DNA of 64,000 nt from Microcystis viridis FACHB-1342 (GCF_014698335.1 NZ_JACJSV010000003.1:1-64000), one strand, 5' to 3'. Counted from the first letter of the stretch, positions 9,514 to 18,411 are shown. A program made the numbers and translations. The notes: generated by a model not told the origin, from the letters alone.

Positions 9514-11589
9514 GTGGAAGTGCTTAAAAATCTCAATTTTTCGAGGCGATACTCCTCGCTGGCCCTGCTGCTGGCTATTTTCGGATTATTTCACGGGACG
9601 GTCATGGCCGAAGAAGAACCCACAGAGACGGTTTTTCCCCGCGTCGAGCAGCTAGTACAGTCTCCTCCTGCGACGGGAGAAACTACTCCACCCGTGGCAC
9701 CACCGACGGAAACTCCGACGGAAAACCCAATCCCTACAGAAACTCCCACCGCAGCTCCACCGGCACCGGCGGAGGAGTCGCGGGTTTTGGTGGCTGAAGT
9801 GGTAGTACAAGGGGCTAATCGAGAATTAGAAAATCTAGTTTATAATACCATTCGCACCCGACCTGGACGAAGCGCGACTCGATCGCAATTACAAGAAGAT
9901 ATTAACGCCGTTTTTGCCACGGGCTTTTTTGCCGATGTGCGGGCAGTTCCCCAAGATACGCCCCTAGGAGTGCGAGTTACCTTTGAGGTGCAACCTAACC
10001 CCGTTTTTCAGGGTGTACAGATTCAAATTGCCCCAGAAACCGTGGACAAATCGATTTTACCTGCCGGGGTGGTCGAGGAAATTTTCGCTAGTCAATACGG
10101 CAAAACCCTGAATTTACGGGAACTACAGGCGGGGGTAAAAAAAATCAATGACTGGTACAGCAAAAACGGCTATGATCTAGCCCAGGTGATCGGTGCGCCG
10201 CAAGTCAATCCCGATGGTCGGGTGATTCTGGTCATTTCCGAAGGTTTAATCGAAAAAATTCAAGTACGTTATTTTAACGTCGAACAGGAACCAGTCAAGG
10301 CTAAAACCAGAGAATTTATCATTACTAGGGAAATGCGCCTAAAAGCGGGGGATATTTTCAACCGTAATACTGCCCAACAGGATTTACAGCGTGTTTTCGG
10401 TCTCGGTTTATTCGAGGATGTGCGTCTGTCTTTTTCCCCCGGCAGCGACCCAAGGGAGGTGATTGTTAACGTCGATGTGGTGGAAGGTAATACCGGTTCC
10501 GTGGCCGCTGGGGGTGGTATTAGCTCGAATGCAGGCTTATTCGGCACTGTCAGCTATCAGCAGCGCAATTTTGGCGGTAATAACCAAACTTTAGGGGCAG
10601 AAGTTCAGTTAGGGGAACGGGAATTTTTATTCGATCTGAGTTTTTCCGATCCTTGGATTGCCACGGATAATTTCCGTACTTCCTACACAGTGAACGTTTT
10701 CCGGCGACAGTCGATTTCTCTAGTTTATGATGGGGAAGATTCCTCAATTCGGACCCTTAACGATAATGATAGTCCCCGTATCGTCCGGACGGGTGGCGGT
10801 ATTACTTTTGTCCGTCCTTTGGCCCCTGATGTGTTTACGAAACCAAAATGGGTGGTTTCCCTAGGCTTTAACTATCAACAGGTACAGGTGCAAAATGCCA
10901 ATGGTGACATCTCCCCCCTGTCTGCACCTCTCAATGGTTTTGGCAGTCAAAAACTGGCGTTTAGTTCCTCTGGGACCGATGATCTATTTTCCCTCAATAT
11001 TGGCGCTATTCAAGATTTTCGCGACAATCCCCTGCAACCCACCAGTGGTTCTTTCCTGCGTCTAGGTTTAGAACAAACTGTCCCGGTTGGTTCTGGCAGT
11101 ATTTTCGGAACTCGTGTTCGGGGTAGTTACAGTTACTTTATCCCCGTTCAGTTTATTAATCCCTTTAATCTCTTTGAAACCGATATTTTTAAAGGTCAGC
11201 AATCCCTAGCTTTTAATGTGCAAGCAGGGACAGTATTAGGCGACTTACCCCCCTACGATGCTTTTATTGTTGGGGGTAGTAACTCTGTACGGGGTTACGC
11301 CGAGGGAGAAGTGGGTAGCGGTCGCAGTTATTTCCAAGCGACGGCCGAATATCGTTTTCCCATTGTGGCAATTATCGGGGGGGCGTTATTTGTCGATTTC
11401 GGCACTACTATTGGTTCCCAAGGTGATGTCCCCGGTCAACCCGGTATTGTCCGGGATTTACCCGGTACTGGTCTCGGTTACGGTTTAGGTGTTCGGGTAC
11501 AATCTCCTGTCGGCCAAATTCGGGTTGACTACGGTTTTAATGTCGATGGTAGTTCTCGTATCCATTTCGGTATCGGGGAACGATTCTAA
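9514..11589 (+). CDS. bamA: Omp85/BamA outer-membrane assembly protein
   Basis: 691 residues. A signal peptide (LALLLAIFGLFHGTVMA) is followed by a Pro/Thr-rich periplasmic linker (residues about 35-85). Three POTRA domains follow (about 90-330; for example VLVAEVVVQGANRELENLV, then a YFNVEQEPVKAKTREF unit) and a 16-strand beta-barrel. The barrel has the lid-loop motif SVRGYAEGEVGSG and ends in the aromatic GIGERF signature. It inserts beta-barrel proteins in the outer membrane and is the cyanobacterial relative of chloroplast Toc75. The start is GTG. lpxC follows after a heptamer-repeat spacer, a typical cyanobacterial pairing of outer-membrane genes. Confidence 0.95.
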   Translation: MEVLKNLNFSRRYSSLALLLAIFGLFHGTVMAEEEPTETVFPRVEQLVQSPPATGETTPPVAPPTETPTENPIPTETPTAAPPAPAEESRVLVAEVVVQGANRELENLVYNTIRTRPGRSATRSQLQEDINAVFATGFFADVRAVPQDTPLGVRVTFEVQPNPVFQGVQIQIAPETVDKSILPAGVVEEIFASQYGKTLNLRELQAGVKKINDWYSKNGYDLAQVIGAPQVNPDGRVILVISEGLIEKIQVRYFNVEQEPVKAKTREFIITREMRLKAGDIFNRNTAQQDLQRVFGLGLFEDVRLSFSPGSDPREVIVNVDVVEGNTGSVAAGGGISSNAGLFGTVSYQQRNFGGNNQTLGAEVQLGEREFLFDLSFSDPWIATDNFRTSYTVNVFRRQSISLVYDGEDSSIRTLNDNDSPRIVRTGGGITFVRPLAPDVFTKPKWVVSLGFNYQQVQVQNANGDISPLSAPLNGFGSQKLAFSSSGTDDLFSLNIGAIQDFRDNPLQPTSGSFLRLGLEQTVPVGSGSIFGTRVRGSYSYFIPVQFINPFNLFETDIFKGQQSLAFNVQAGTVLGDLPPYDAFIVGGSNSVRGYAEGEVGSGRSYFQATAEYRFPIVAIIGGALFVDFGTTIGSQGDVPGQPGIVRDLPGTGLGYGLGVRVQSPVGQIRVDYGFNVDGSSRIHFGIGERF

Positions 11590-11635
11590 TCAGTTATCAG
11601 TTATCAGTTATCAGTTATCAGTTACCAGTTATCGA
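11590..11635 (+). repeat. Tandem heptamer (TCAGTTA) array
   Basis: About five to six near-perfect 7-bp units begin right after the bamA stop codon and are followed by degenerate units. The same heptamer family recurs next to several other gene ends in this window. Confidence 0.9.
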
Positions 11636-11688
11636 TGAATTTAGTTATTTTTGCTGTTCACTGATAAAAGCTTTATTACTTGATAATT

Positions 11689-12501
11689 ATGGTTTCTACT
11701 ATCTCTAAACAATTTGAATTATCGGGAATTGGACTGCATTCGGGGGAGATAACACGGGTGCGCGTCTGTGGGGCAAATCCAGGAGAAGGACGTTATTTTG
11801 TCCGCAGAGATCTAGCCAATCAACCGATTATTCCCGCTCTAGTTTCTTCGGTTTACCAAACGACTTTATCAACAGAATTGGGACGAGGAGAAGCAAAGGT
11901 TAGAACTGTTGAGCATTTATTAGCGGCCTTAACCGCTTTGGGGGTAGAGGATGCTCGCATTGAGGTGGATGGTGCGGAAATTCCCCTCCTCGATGGTTCG
12001 GCTAAAATCTGGGTGGAAGCGATCAAAAATGCTGGTTTAAATAACTCTTTTTCTCCATCAGATTTAACCATTTCTCAACCGATTTGGTTGTACGAAGGCG
12101 ATGCTTTTGTGGCGGCGATTCCTTCTCCTGAATTACGTTTTACCTACGGCATCGATTTTACTTATAAACCGATCGGTAATCAATGGTATAGTTGGAGTCC
12201 TAATCAAGAAAGTTTTCAAAATGCGATCGCAGATGCTCGAACTTTCGGTTTTGCCGATCAAATTGAATATCTGCAAAAGGCTGGTTTAATTAAAGGAGGC
12301 AGTTTAGAAAATGCTTTGATCTGCGATCAAAATCAATGGTTAAATCCTCCTTTACGCTTTGATAATGAGCCAGCAAGACATAAATTATTGGACTTAATTG
12401 GTGATTTGAGTTTACTGGGAACCATTCCCACCGCTCATTACATGGCTTTTAAAGCCAGTCATAAACTTCACGTTCAACTAGCTAAAGCAATTCAGGGTTA
12501 A
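11689..12501 (+). CDS. lpxC: UDP-3-O-acyl-N-acetylglucosamine deacetylase
   Basis: A 270-residue zinc enzyme that catalyses the committed step of lipid A synthesis in the cytoplasm. Seen are the GIGLHSGE start motif, the zinc-ligand region [16 protein letters not shown] (His near residue 75) and the second zinc/catalytic region [16 protein letters not shown] near residue 230. A conserved C-terminal His (ASHKLHVQL) follows. I chose ATG at 11689. An in-frame TTG nine bases earlier is less likely. In many cyanobacteria fabZ, lpxA and lpxB follow, but here repeat debris and a toxin-antitoxin island come next. Confidence 0.95.
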   Translation: MVSTISKQFELSGIGLHSGEITRVRVCGANPGEGRYFVRRDLANQPIIPALVSSVYQTTLSTELGRGEAKVRTVEHLLAALTALGVEDARIEVDGAEIPLLDGSAKIWVEAIKNAGLNNSFSPSDLTISQPIWLYEGDAFVAAIPSPELRFTYGIDFTYKPIGNQWYSWSPNQESFQNAIADARTFGFADQIEYLQKAGLIKGGSLENALICDQNQWLNPPLRFDNEPARHKLLDLIGDLSLLGTIPTAHYMAFKASHKLHVQLAKAIQG

Positions 12502-12503
12502 TT

Positions 12504-12542
12504 AGGGTTTGCGGCAAAAAGTTTTTCGTGGGGGTAGGGTGG
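12504..12542 (+). repeat. Dispersed AGGGTTTGCGGCAAAAAG repeat, copy 2
   Basis: It begins two bases after the lpxC TAA, in the sense orientation, and continues into the G-rich extension GTGGGGGTAGGGTGG shared with other copies. Confidence 0.9.
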
Positions 12543-12619
12543 AGGGATTCCCCTTCCCTTAATTCCTCGAGATAAAAACGTAAAATCCTGCCTGAGTTGA
12601 TTAACTCCCCATAACGAGC
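12543..12619 (-). pseudogene. 77-bp copied fragment of the neighbouring Rpn gene
   Basis: This stretch equals 14254-14330 with a single mismatch. On the minus strand it encodes ARYGELINSGRILRFYLEEL, part of the Rpn-type protein 1.7 kb to the right. Neither a start nor the rest of the gene is present. It lies directly after the dispersed repeat at 12504. It is a recombination or duplication scar. Confidence 0.85.
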
Positions 12620-13061
12620 AGTATTAACATTTAGTTTAAATGCTCCTCGTGGGCATTTGCCACGATTAGCATGGAGAGACTGGTATCTTGAAGAATACGA
12701 ATGTCTGTTTTAGGGTATGGTCTTCTTTTTTTATTGTATAGTTTAATCGCCGTCTTGTCGCTTTGGTTTGGTTAAAGGCAAGAAACCCAACACTATCGGA
12801 AGCAAGATTAAATAGGGTATGATGGACGTTGGATAGAAGGGTTTAATGAAAGTGCAAGGGTTTTAAGTCCCTCAGATCGATTCCTCAACCTTTGTTTCTT
12901 GCACTTTTTTTGAAAAAAAAGCACATAACCCTTTTCTAGTAAAGCTTTTACCAATATTCAGCAAGCCCTAAATAAAGAGTGAGAAACAAACTAAATCCCT
13001 ACCCCAAGAATCGGTACAAGGAAGCTTTTTTCGACAAAATTTATCGCAAACTAAGTAGATC
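12620..13061. other. Intergenic region downstream of lpxC
   Basis: No supported gene. A short minus-strand stretch (RGKCPRGAFKLNV) runs in phase into the copied Rpn fragment but has no start. The region holds the hairpin listed separately and AT-rich DNA leading to mntA. This is where fabZ-lpxA would lie in the usual cyanobacterial order. Confidence 0.5.
12849..12907 (+). terminator. Long hairpin followed by a T run
   Basis: AAAGTGCAAG (12849-12858) pairs perfectly with CTTGCACTTT (12898-12907), with a loop of 39 bases and a run of T after the second arm. It could end a transcript coming from lpxC or be a small miniature-element hairpin. The large loop makes a classical terminator uncertain. 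Confidence 0.4.
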
Positions 13062-13355
13062 ATGAAAATTGACGAATTACTCAAGAACAAACGAGAAAAA
13101 ATCCTTGCTATTGCTGCTAAACACGGCGCAAATAACGTGCGAATCTTTGGTTCTGTTGCACGGGGAGAAGCTGACGAAAAAAGCGATATTGATTTATTAA
13201 TTGATTATTGTAGCGAACGTCGGAGTCCCTGGTTTCCCTTGCCGTTAATTCGAGAACTGGAAGACTTGTTAGGCTGCAAAGTTGATATTGTTACCGAACA
13301 GGGACTTAAAGATAGAATCAGAGAGCGCGTACTTAAAGAAGCAATACCACTATGA
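13062..13355 (+). CDS. mntA: MntA-type minimal nucleotidyltransferase antitoxin
   Basis: 97 residues with the nucleotidyltransferase signature FGSVARGEADEKSDIDLLID (GSx10DxD), whose two Asp residues bind metal. A third acidic position lies in KVDIVTE. In the HepT/MntA system the MNT protein neutralises HepT by transferring AMP to a Tyr in the toxin's RX4HXY motif. The gene overlaps the following hepT by four bases (ATGA), indicating translational coupling. The toxin-antitoxin role is known from the family and fits this arrangement. Confidence 0.9.
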   Translation: MKIDELLKNKREKILAIAAKHGANNVRIFGSVARGEADEKSDIDLLIDYCSERRSPWFPLPLIRELEDLLGCKVDIVTEQGLKDRIRERVLKEAIPL

Positions 13356-13687
13356 GGGATGATACCGAACGCTTGCGGGATATTTTAGAAGCAATTGAGC
13401 GTGTAGAAAAGTATGCTCGACAGGGAAAAACCGTGTTTGAACAACAAGAATTAATTCAAACTTGGATTGTCTATCATTTACAAATTATTGGTGAAGCAGC
13501 TAGAGCAACTTCTCAAGAATTTAAAGCAAGATATCCCGCAGTTCCTTGGCGAGATGCCAGCGATCTAAGAAACTTAACTATTCATGAATATTTTCGTATT
13601 AATCTAGAGATTATTTGGGATATTGTTGAAAATGATATTCCTCCTCTAAAAGGACAAATCGAAGCTATTTTACAGGAATTTATTTGA
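13352..13687 (+). CDS. hepT: HepT-like ribonuclease toxin (DUF86)
   Basis: An all-helical 111-residue HEPN protein. Near the C-terminus it carries RNLTIHEYF, the RX4HXY motif that forms the RNase active site of HepT toxins and includes the Tyr that MntA adenylylates. It would cleave RNA, probably tRNA or mRNA, when free. It overlaps mntA by four bases, and together they form a type VII toxin-antitoxin pair. The motif is intact, so the toxin is probably functional. Confidence 0.9.
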   Translation: MRDDTERLRDILEAIERVEKYARQGKTVFEQQELIQTWIVYHLQIIGEAARATSQEFKARYPAVPWRDASDLRNLTIHEYFRINLEIIWDIVENDIPPLKGQIEAILQEFI

Positions 13688-13756
13688 CTAAACCCAACCC
13701 AATTACTTAAATTTCGGGTTTCACTATCGTTCAACCCCACCTACTTTATTCTTCGA

Positions 13757-13807
13757 TTTACTTGATGGCTACCGGCAAAAGATAGCCACCAGCAATTATA
13801 TTAATTT
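13757..13807 (+). repeat. 51-bp direct repeat, left copy
   Basis: Matches 15210-15260 at 48 of 51 positions. It contains the palindrome TGGCTA / TAGCCA around CCGGCAAAAGA. It lies between hepT and the truncated Rpn gene. Confidence 0.9.
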
Positions 13808-13826
13808 ATCAAAGTTTTAACTTTTC

Positions 13827-14438
13827 CTATTCCCCTTGAGTCGCTTGTCTAACCTGTTCGATCTCTAATTCTAAAGCTTGTGCTATCTGTTCAAAGTTTA
13901 ATCCTAAGGCCAATAAGCGAGGAATAGAGGCTAATTTTGCCGCTAATTCGCCTTCTTGTCGGCCTTCCTCTCTACCTTCCTCTCTACCTTCCTCTCTACC
14001 TTCCTCTCTACCTTCCTCTAAAGCTTCCTGATACACTTTAGTTTGTTTTAAATCACTTAAACTAAACATCGCTTCTATCTCCTTTCTACTGACTTGGGGT
14101 AACTTATAAACCAAGATTGTCTCTATCAATTCTAAAAGTTCTTGCTGTTGTTTGAACTTAGGGAATTCTTGTCTAATCCGTGGAATTAATTGTTTTCCTT
14201 GCTCGATCGCTCTGGCGGTTGGTGCTATAATTAATTGTAACATCGATATTCCCAGGGATTCCCCTTCTCTTAATTCCTCGAGATAAAAACGTAAAATCCT
14301 GCCTGAGTTGATTAACTCCCCATAACGAGCCGTCTCTACGCTTTCCACTGAACGCCGAGGATAAATAACTACTCCCTGCCAGTTGTTGCTTAAGTCCGTT
14401 TGGTGGAGATAGAGGAATATCTCACTGAGGTTATAATG
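13827..14438 (-). pseudogene. Rpn-family (PD-(D/E)XK) gene, 5' truncated
   Basis: The frame is open from about 14438 to the stop at 13827. It encodes the middle and C-terminal parts of an Rpn/DUF4351-like protein: EIFLYLHQTDLSNNWQGVVI, YPRRSVE, RYGELINSGRILRFYLEEL and then a hinge with five or six EEGR units. The DNA there is a 12-bp tandem repeat, CTTCCTCTCTAC. The N-terminal nuclease core with the catalytic Asp and ExK residues is absent and the frame closes at a TAA at 14439-14441. A GTG at 14348 could start a 173-residue stub. Rpn proteins promote RecA-independent recombination, but this one lacks the active site. Confidence 0.85.
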
Positions 14439-14468
14439 TTAAATATTTAGACTATTGAGAGGTTTTTG

Positions 14469-14666
14469 ATGGCTTCCATTACTGTTAATATCTCAGATGA
14501 GCAGTTTCGACGATTACAACAGTTAGCTCAGAACAGCCAAGTTTCCCCTGAAGACTTACTCAGTGCCAGCATAGAAGATTGGTTGGTGGGTCCTAAAAAC
14601 GAATTTACTCAAGCATCAAGCTATGTACTCAAGAAAAACGCTGAACTTTATCGTCGTTTAGCATGA
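14469..14666 (+). CDS. Antitoxin partner of Doc (small DNA-binding protein)
   Basis: 65 residues. An N-terminal beta strand and helix (ASITVNISDEQFRRLQQLAQ, then SPEDLLSASIEDWL) resembles ribbon-helix-helix antitoxins. The C-terminal tail KNAELYRRLA probably blocks the Doc active site. The ATG at 14469 has GAGAGG about seven bases upstream. It overlaps the doc gene by four bases, so the two are translationally coupled. Such antitoxins normally repress their own promoter. Function is inferred mainly from size and position. Confidence 0.75.
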   Translation: MASITVNISDEQFRRLQQLAQNSQVSPEDLLSASIEDWLVGPKNEFTQASSYVLKKNAELYRRLA

Positions 14667-15049
14667 TACGCTATCTAACATTAGTGGAAGTCCTCGATTT
14701 ACATGATCAAATTATTCAACAGTCCCAAGGAGCTATGGGTATTCGTGACCTAGGTTCTCTAGAGTCTGCTATTGCTCAACCACGCATGACATTTGGTGGG
14801 CAGGATCTTTATCCGACAATTGTTGATAAAGCTTCAGCTTTGGGGTTTTCAATTGTGATGAATCACCCATTTCTTGATGGCAACAAGCGCACTGGTCATG
14901 GGGCAATGGAAACATTTCTGGTGTTGAATGGACTAGAGATTAATGCTTTTGTAGATGAGCAAGAACGAGTCATTTTAGCTTTAGCCTCTGGTGAATTAGA
15001 ACGTGATGCCTTTACCAACTGGTTACGGCAAAACGTTGGAGCAAGCTAA
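14663..15049 (+). CDS. doc: Doc-type Fic-fold toxin
   Basis: 128 residues, all-helical Fic/Doc fold. It has the typical N-terminus (LTLVEVLDLHDQII; GIRDLGSLESAIAQP) and the active-site motif HPFLDGNKRTGH near residue 73. In phage P1 Doc this motif transfers phosphate to EF-Tu and stops translation. Here the Asp-Gly-Asn variant (P1 Doc has D-A-N) is closer to canonical Fic, so AMP transfer cannot be ruled out. The key His and Arg are present, so it is probably active. It forms an operon with the preceding antitoxin. Confidence 0.9.
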   Translation: MIRYLTLVEVLDLHDQIIQQSQGAMGIRDLGSLESAIAQPRMTFGGQDLYPTIVDKASALGFSIVMNHPFLDGNKRTGHGAMETFLVLNGLEINAFVDEQERVILALASGELERDAFTNWLRQNVGAS

Positions 15050-15209
15050 CACCGTGTTGGATTCGACCTTACCAAAGTGATTTATAAAAGCCAAAGTTTG
15101 GCTGTAGCAGCTCATCTCAATCGTTAGAGTGGGATGATGAGGTAAACGCTTTTTTGGCAAATTGTCCCCAATTAAGAGAAGGCTTGAGGGATTTTCGGTG
15201 TTGCTGATT

Positions 15210-15260
15210 TTTACTTGATGGCTACCGGCAAAAGATAGCCACCGGCAATTGTATCAATTT
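15210..15260 (+). repeat. 51-bp direct repeat, right copy
   Basis: Pairs with 13757-13807. This copy covers the last codons and the stop of gatA, plus the hairpin TGGCTATCTTTTGCCGGTAGCCA just downstream of gatA (gatA sense). It is therefore probably the original of the duplicated pair. The hairpin may also act as the gatA terminator, though it has no T run. Confidence 0.9.
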
Positions 15261-16705
15261 GTAAAAGATGGTTGACGTTTGTGCCAATCGGTGGCCTGTT
15301 CGTAGGCGTGGGCGACGTGAAATAATTGATCTTCGCGCAGCACATTACCCACTAATTGTAAACCAATTGGCAAACCTTGCCCATCAAAACCGCAGGGAAG
15401 ACTTAACCCGGGTAAACCGGCTAAATTGACGGGAATAGTCATTAAATCCGATAAATACATACTCAGAGGGTCCGCCGTTTTTTCCCCGGCTTTAAAAGCT
15501 GTGGTCGGTGAAGTGGGAGAAACTAACACATCTACCGATTGAAAAGCTCGATCGAAATCCTCTTTGATCAAAGTCCTCACCTTTTGTGCTTTCAGGTAAT
15601 AAGCATCATAATAACCCGCCGAGAGGGTATAGGTTCCCAACATAATCCGGCGCTTGACTTCCGCACCAAAACCCTTGGCGCGAGTCTTGGTGTACATATC
15701 AATCAAACTATCGGCATCTTCCCGAATACCGTATTTAACCCCATCGTAACGGGCTAAATTCGCCGATGCCTCCGAGGGGGCGATAATGTAGTAGGTGGGC
15801 AATCCGTAACGAAAACGGGGACAGGAAATCTCTTTAATCGTGGCACCGAGGGCCTTTAACTGCGCTAAAGCTTGATTAACTGCCTCGGCAACCACCTGAT
15901 CCAACCCTTCCCCGAAAGTTTCCTTAATTACGCCAATTTTTAACCCTTTTAAACTGGTTTTCAGGAATTGGCTATAGTCGGGAATCGGCAGATTGAGACT
16001 GGTAGAATCTTGGGGATCGTAACCTGCGATCGCTTGTAATAAAATCGCCGCATCTTCTACGGTACGACCAAAGGGACCGATCTGATCAAGAGAAGAAGCG
16101 TAAGCCACCAAACCAAAGCGAGAAACTAAGCCATAGGTCGGTTTTAGCCCAACAACGCCACAAAATGAAGCCGGTTGACGAATTGAGCCACCGGTATCCG
16201 ATCCTAGGGACACCACGCATTCTTGAGCGGCCACAGCCGCAGCCGAACCCCCCGAAGATCCCCCCGGCACCCGGGATAAGTCCCAAGGATTAGCAGTAAC
16301 GTGATAACCGGAGTTTTCGGTGGAACTACCCATGGCAAACTCGTCTAAATTGGTTTTACCGACGATAACTGCCCCTAAATCCCGTAATTTTTGGGTAACG
16401 GTGGACTCGTAGGGGGGGACAAAATTCTCTAAAATCCGAGAAGCGCAGGTGGTGGGGATACCCTTGGTGCAGAGATTATCTTTTAATGCGATGGGAATAC
16501 CTGCTAACAGATGCAGAGATTCACCTCTGGCGATTTTCTCGTCCACTTTTTGGGCTTGTGCGAGGGCTAAATCCGGGGTTAAATGGAGAAAGCTTTTTAC
16601 TTGTGGTTCGATCGCTTGAATACGAGCGAGAAATTCTGTGGCGATTTCGACGGCTGTTTTTTCTTTATTAACGAGTTGTTGATGCAGTTGACGAATCGAA
16701 GTCAT
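15254..16705 (-). CDS. gatA: Asp-tRNA(Asn)/Glu-tRNA(Gln) amidotransferase subunit A
   Basis: 483 residues. It is the amidase subunit of GatCAB, which converts Glu-tRNA(Gln) and Asp-tRNA(Asn) to their amide forms. The catalytic Lys lies in [14 protein letters not shown] and the amidase signature is [16 protein letters not shown], followed by [18 protein letters not shown] with the cis-Ser and nucleophile Ser. The C-terminal amidase fold ([24 protein letters not shown]) is complete. It is a single gene with no gatB or gatC nearby, as usual in cyanobacteria. Its 3' end lies inside a duplicated 51-bp repeat. Confidence 0.97.
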   Translation of the reverse strand: MTSIRQLHQQLVNKEKTAVEIATEFLARIQAIEPQVKSFLHLTPDLALAQAQKVDEKIARGESLHLLAGIPIALKDNLCTKGIPTTCASRILENFVPPYESTVTQKLRDLGAVIVGKTNLDEFAMGSSTENSGYHVTANPWDLSRVPGGSSGGSAAAVAAQECVVSLGSDTGGSIRQPASFCGVVGLKPTYGLVSRFGLVAYASSLDQIGPFGRTVEDAAILLQAIAGYDPQDSTSLNLPIPDYSQFLKTSLKGLKIGVIKETFGEGLDQVVAEAVNQALAQLKALGATIKEISCPRFRYGLPTYYIIAPSEASANLARYDGVKYGIREDADSLIDMYTKTRAKGFGAEVKRRIMLGTYTLSAGYYDAYYLKAQKVRTLIKEDFDRAFQSVDVLVSPTSPTTAFKAGEKTADPLSMYLSDLMTIPVNLAGLPGLSLPCGFDGQGLPIGLQLVGNVLREDQLFHVAHAYEQATDWHKRQPSFTN

Positions 16706-16840
16706 GTTCAGTTACCGGTTACAACCACCGTCAGGAGCAAGCAACAACCCCGGACAGCAAAGACTATTTTAGCGTCAGTTTGGCTGTCGGTCAGCTAATC
16801 CCCTAAAATTAAAGGAAAGCCTCGCAGGAAAACTAGAGTT

Positions 16841-17851
16841 ATGACTTTTAATATCCGACAATTAGATAATTTAGACTACGATGAAGCCGAACCCTTACTA
16901 GAAGATTATATTACTGGAGCGATCGAAGAATATATCAATTCGCCCGAGGGAGAGGCCTATTATCAAGAAAAAGAAGAAGGTGGTGGTTGGATTGCTACCT
17001 TTGTCGAGTTGGGCTATCTCTATGAAGGTTATACCCTTGCTACCATGACTAAAGCATATGTGCAGATCTTAATGGAGAAGATTTTACCACGCAAAATTAC
17101 TATCCTCGATCCGACGGAAACCGAAGATGCTATCCCTGAATTAATTAGTTTTTGGCAATTTTTGGGACGAGAATATAAATTAACTCAGGCTAAGGCTATT
17201 ATTAAATATTTAGAGCAATTAGGCGATCGCTTTGGTCAACTGATGAACGATCCCAACAGTGCCGGTTTTATGAAAAATCTCCTGTTACAAGCGCATCAGC
17301 AGGGTTTTGATATCACCAGTCAGGAGGGTTTAACAGCTTTTCAAGAAAAATATAATGCTGAACAAAGTGCTAAACAGCAAGCGGCAGCAACATTGAAAAA
17401 AACGCCCCCAGCTGTTCCTAAATCGGAAAATGTTCCCAAGGCAATGCAGGCCAAATATCAAGAAATTACCGCTATTACCGATAAATTTGCCGCTAAATAT
17501 CTTAATGAAGAATACGCCCAACTTATTCGCCAATTAACCGCAACTTTAGCTCGTAAGCGTCCCTCTCCCCTAGAAAAAGGTAAGGCTAATTCCTGGGCTG
17601 CCGGCATTACTCACGCCCTAGGAATGGTCAATTTTCTCTTCGATCCTACTCAAAATCCCCACATTTCGGCCACAGAACTTTATAAAGCTTTTGGGGTTGC
17701 TCAAAGTACAGGACAAGCTAAATCAAAACAAGTGAGAGATTTACTGAAGATGTCCTATCTTGACTCAGAATGGGCTTTACCAAGCAATTTAGAGAACCAT
17801 CCTAGCACTACTGTCCGGCAGTTAATCAGTACCATGCTCGGTGATAGTTAG
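16841..17851 (+). CDS. Conserved cyanobacterial protein with DUF6398-like C-terminus
   Basis: 336 residues, soluble and acidic at the N-terminus. The first 170 residues (YDEAEPLLEDYITGAIEEY, then an aromatic/Gly segment and FWQFLGREYKLTQAKAIIKYLEQL) are not a family I can name. After an Ala/Gln/Lys linker (about 175-205), the C-terminal 130 residues (KYQEITAITDKFAAKYLNEEY; SWAAGITHALGMVNFLFDPTQ; KQVRDLLKM) resemble DUF6398. No function is known to me. The TAG stop is formed by the first bases of a dispersed repeat, so the native C-terminus may once have differed. Confidence 0.75.
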   Translation: MTFNIRQLDNLDYDEAEPLLEDYITGAIEEYINSPEGEAYYQEKEEGGGWIATFVELGYLYEGYTLATMTKAYVQILMEKILPRKITILDPTETEDAIPELISFWQFLGREYKLTQAKAIIKYLEQLGDRFGQLMNDPNSAGFMKNLLLQAHQQGFDITSQEGLTAFQEKYNAEQSAKQQAAATLKKTPPAVPKSENVPKAMQAKYQEITAITDKFAAKYLNEEYAQLIRQLTATLARKRPSPLEKGKANSWAAGITHALGMVNFLFDPTQNPHISATELYKAFGVAQSTGQAKSKQVRDLLKMSYLDSEWALPSNLENHPSTTVRQLISTMLGDS

Positions 17852-17885
17852 GGTTTGCGATAAAAAGTCTGTTGGTGGAGTCAGG
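17850..17885 (+). repeat. Dispersed AGGGTTTGCGGCAAAAAG repeat, copy 3
   Basis: A slightly diverged copy (AGGGTTTGCGATAAAAAG, then GTTGGTGGAGTCAGG). Its first two bases are the AG of the TAG stop of the preceding gene. Confidence 0.85.
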
Positions 17886-18048
17886 AGGCACTCTTGCAGC
17901 AGTAGATTTCTGAATGACCCAATCTCGATCGAGCTTGCAGACTAGACTCTAGTTACCTCTCCAGTTAAACTATAGTAGTCAATAGTTATAAAGTTTTAAA
18001 CGATCACCTATTGTCAGCCTTTTTAACTGGTCACTTTATTACCTACCT

Positions 18049-18411
18049 ATGTTAGACAGTTTCTCCCCCCAAACCTCTAGCGTCGTCCTCGCTTCCGTGG
18101 CGGACTATTTCAAAGTCCTGTCGGAAGTCAGTCGCCTACAGATTCTCAGTTGCTTGCAATTAGGCGCGATGAATGGTAAAGAAATCGCTGAAGCTACCGG
18201 ACTAGGTCAAGCCAATCTCTCCAAACACCTGAAAGCTTTAACCCAAGCGGGAATTATCTCGCGGCAACCCCAAGGAGTCAGCGTTTACTATCAAATTACC
18301 GACCCCGTGATCTATGATCTCTGTCAGGTGGTTTGCGATCGCATTAGTCAGCAAATGCGTCAACGGGCCCGAGAATTCGAGAGTCTGCCGGCTTTCCATC
18401 TCCCTAAATAA
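18049..18411 (+). CDS. ArsR/SmtB-family winged-helix repressor
   Basis: 120 residues with an ArsR fold: ADYFKVLSEVSRLQILSCL, recognition helix region LGQANLSKHLKALTQAGIISR and wing QGVSVYYQITDP. Such dimers repress a nearby operon and release DNA on binding metal or on Cys oxidation. The usual metal motif ELCVCD is absent (the recognition turn has no CxC), and only three scattered Cys remain, so the inducer is unclear. The upstream region contains AT-rich promoter-like DNA. The next gene, a pentapeptide protein 52 bases downstream, is a possible operon partner. Confidence 0.88.
   Translation: MLDSFSPQTSSVVLASVADYFKVLSEVSRLQILSCLQLGAMNGKEIAEATGLGQANLSKHLKALTQAGIISRQPQGVSVYYQITDPVIYDLCQVVCDRISQQMRQRAREFESLPAFHLPK

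Noticed and set aside
13960-14025. 12-bp tandem repeats as an intergenic repeat array
   Set aside because: They are in frame inside the Rpn-type gene and encode its EEGR hinge; the same design (GIEQ) occurs in the intact Rpn gene at 34.3 kb.
14663-15049. A stand-alone Fic AMPylase
   Set aside because: Size, small coupled antitoxin and Doc-type N-terminus favour a Doc toxin, although the DGN variant leaves the chemistry open.
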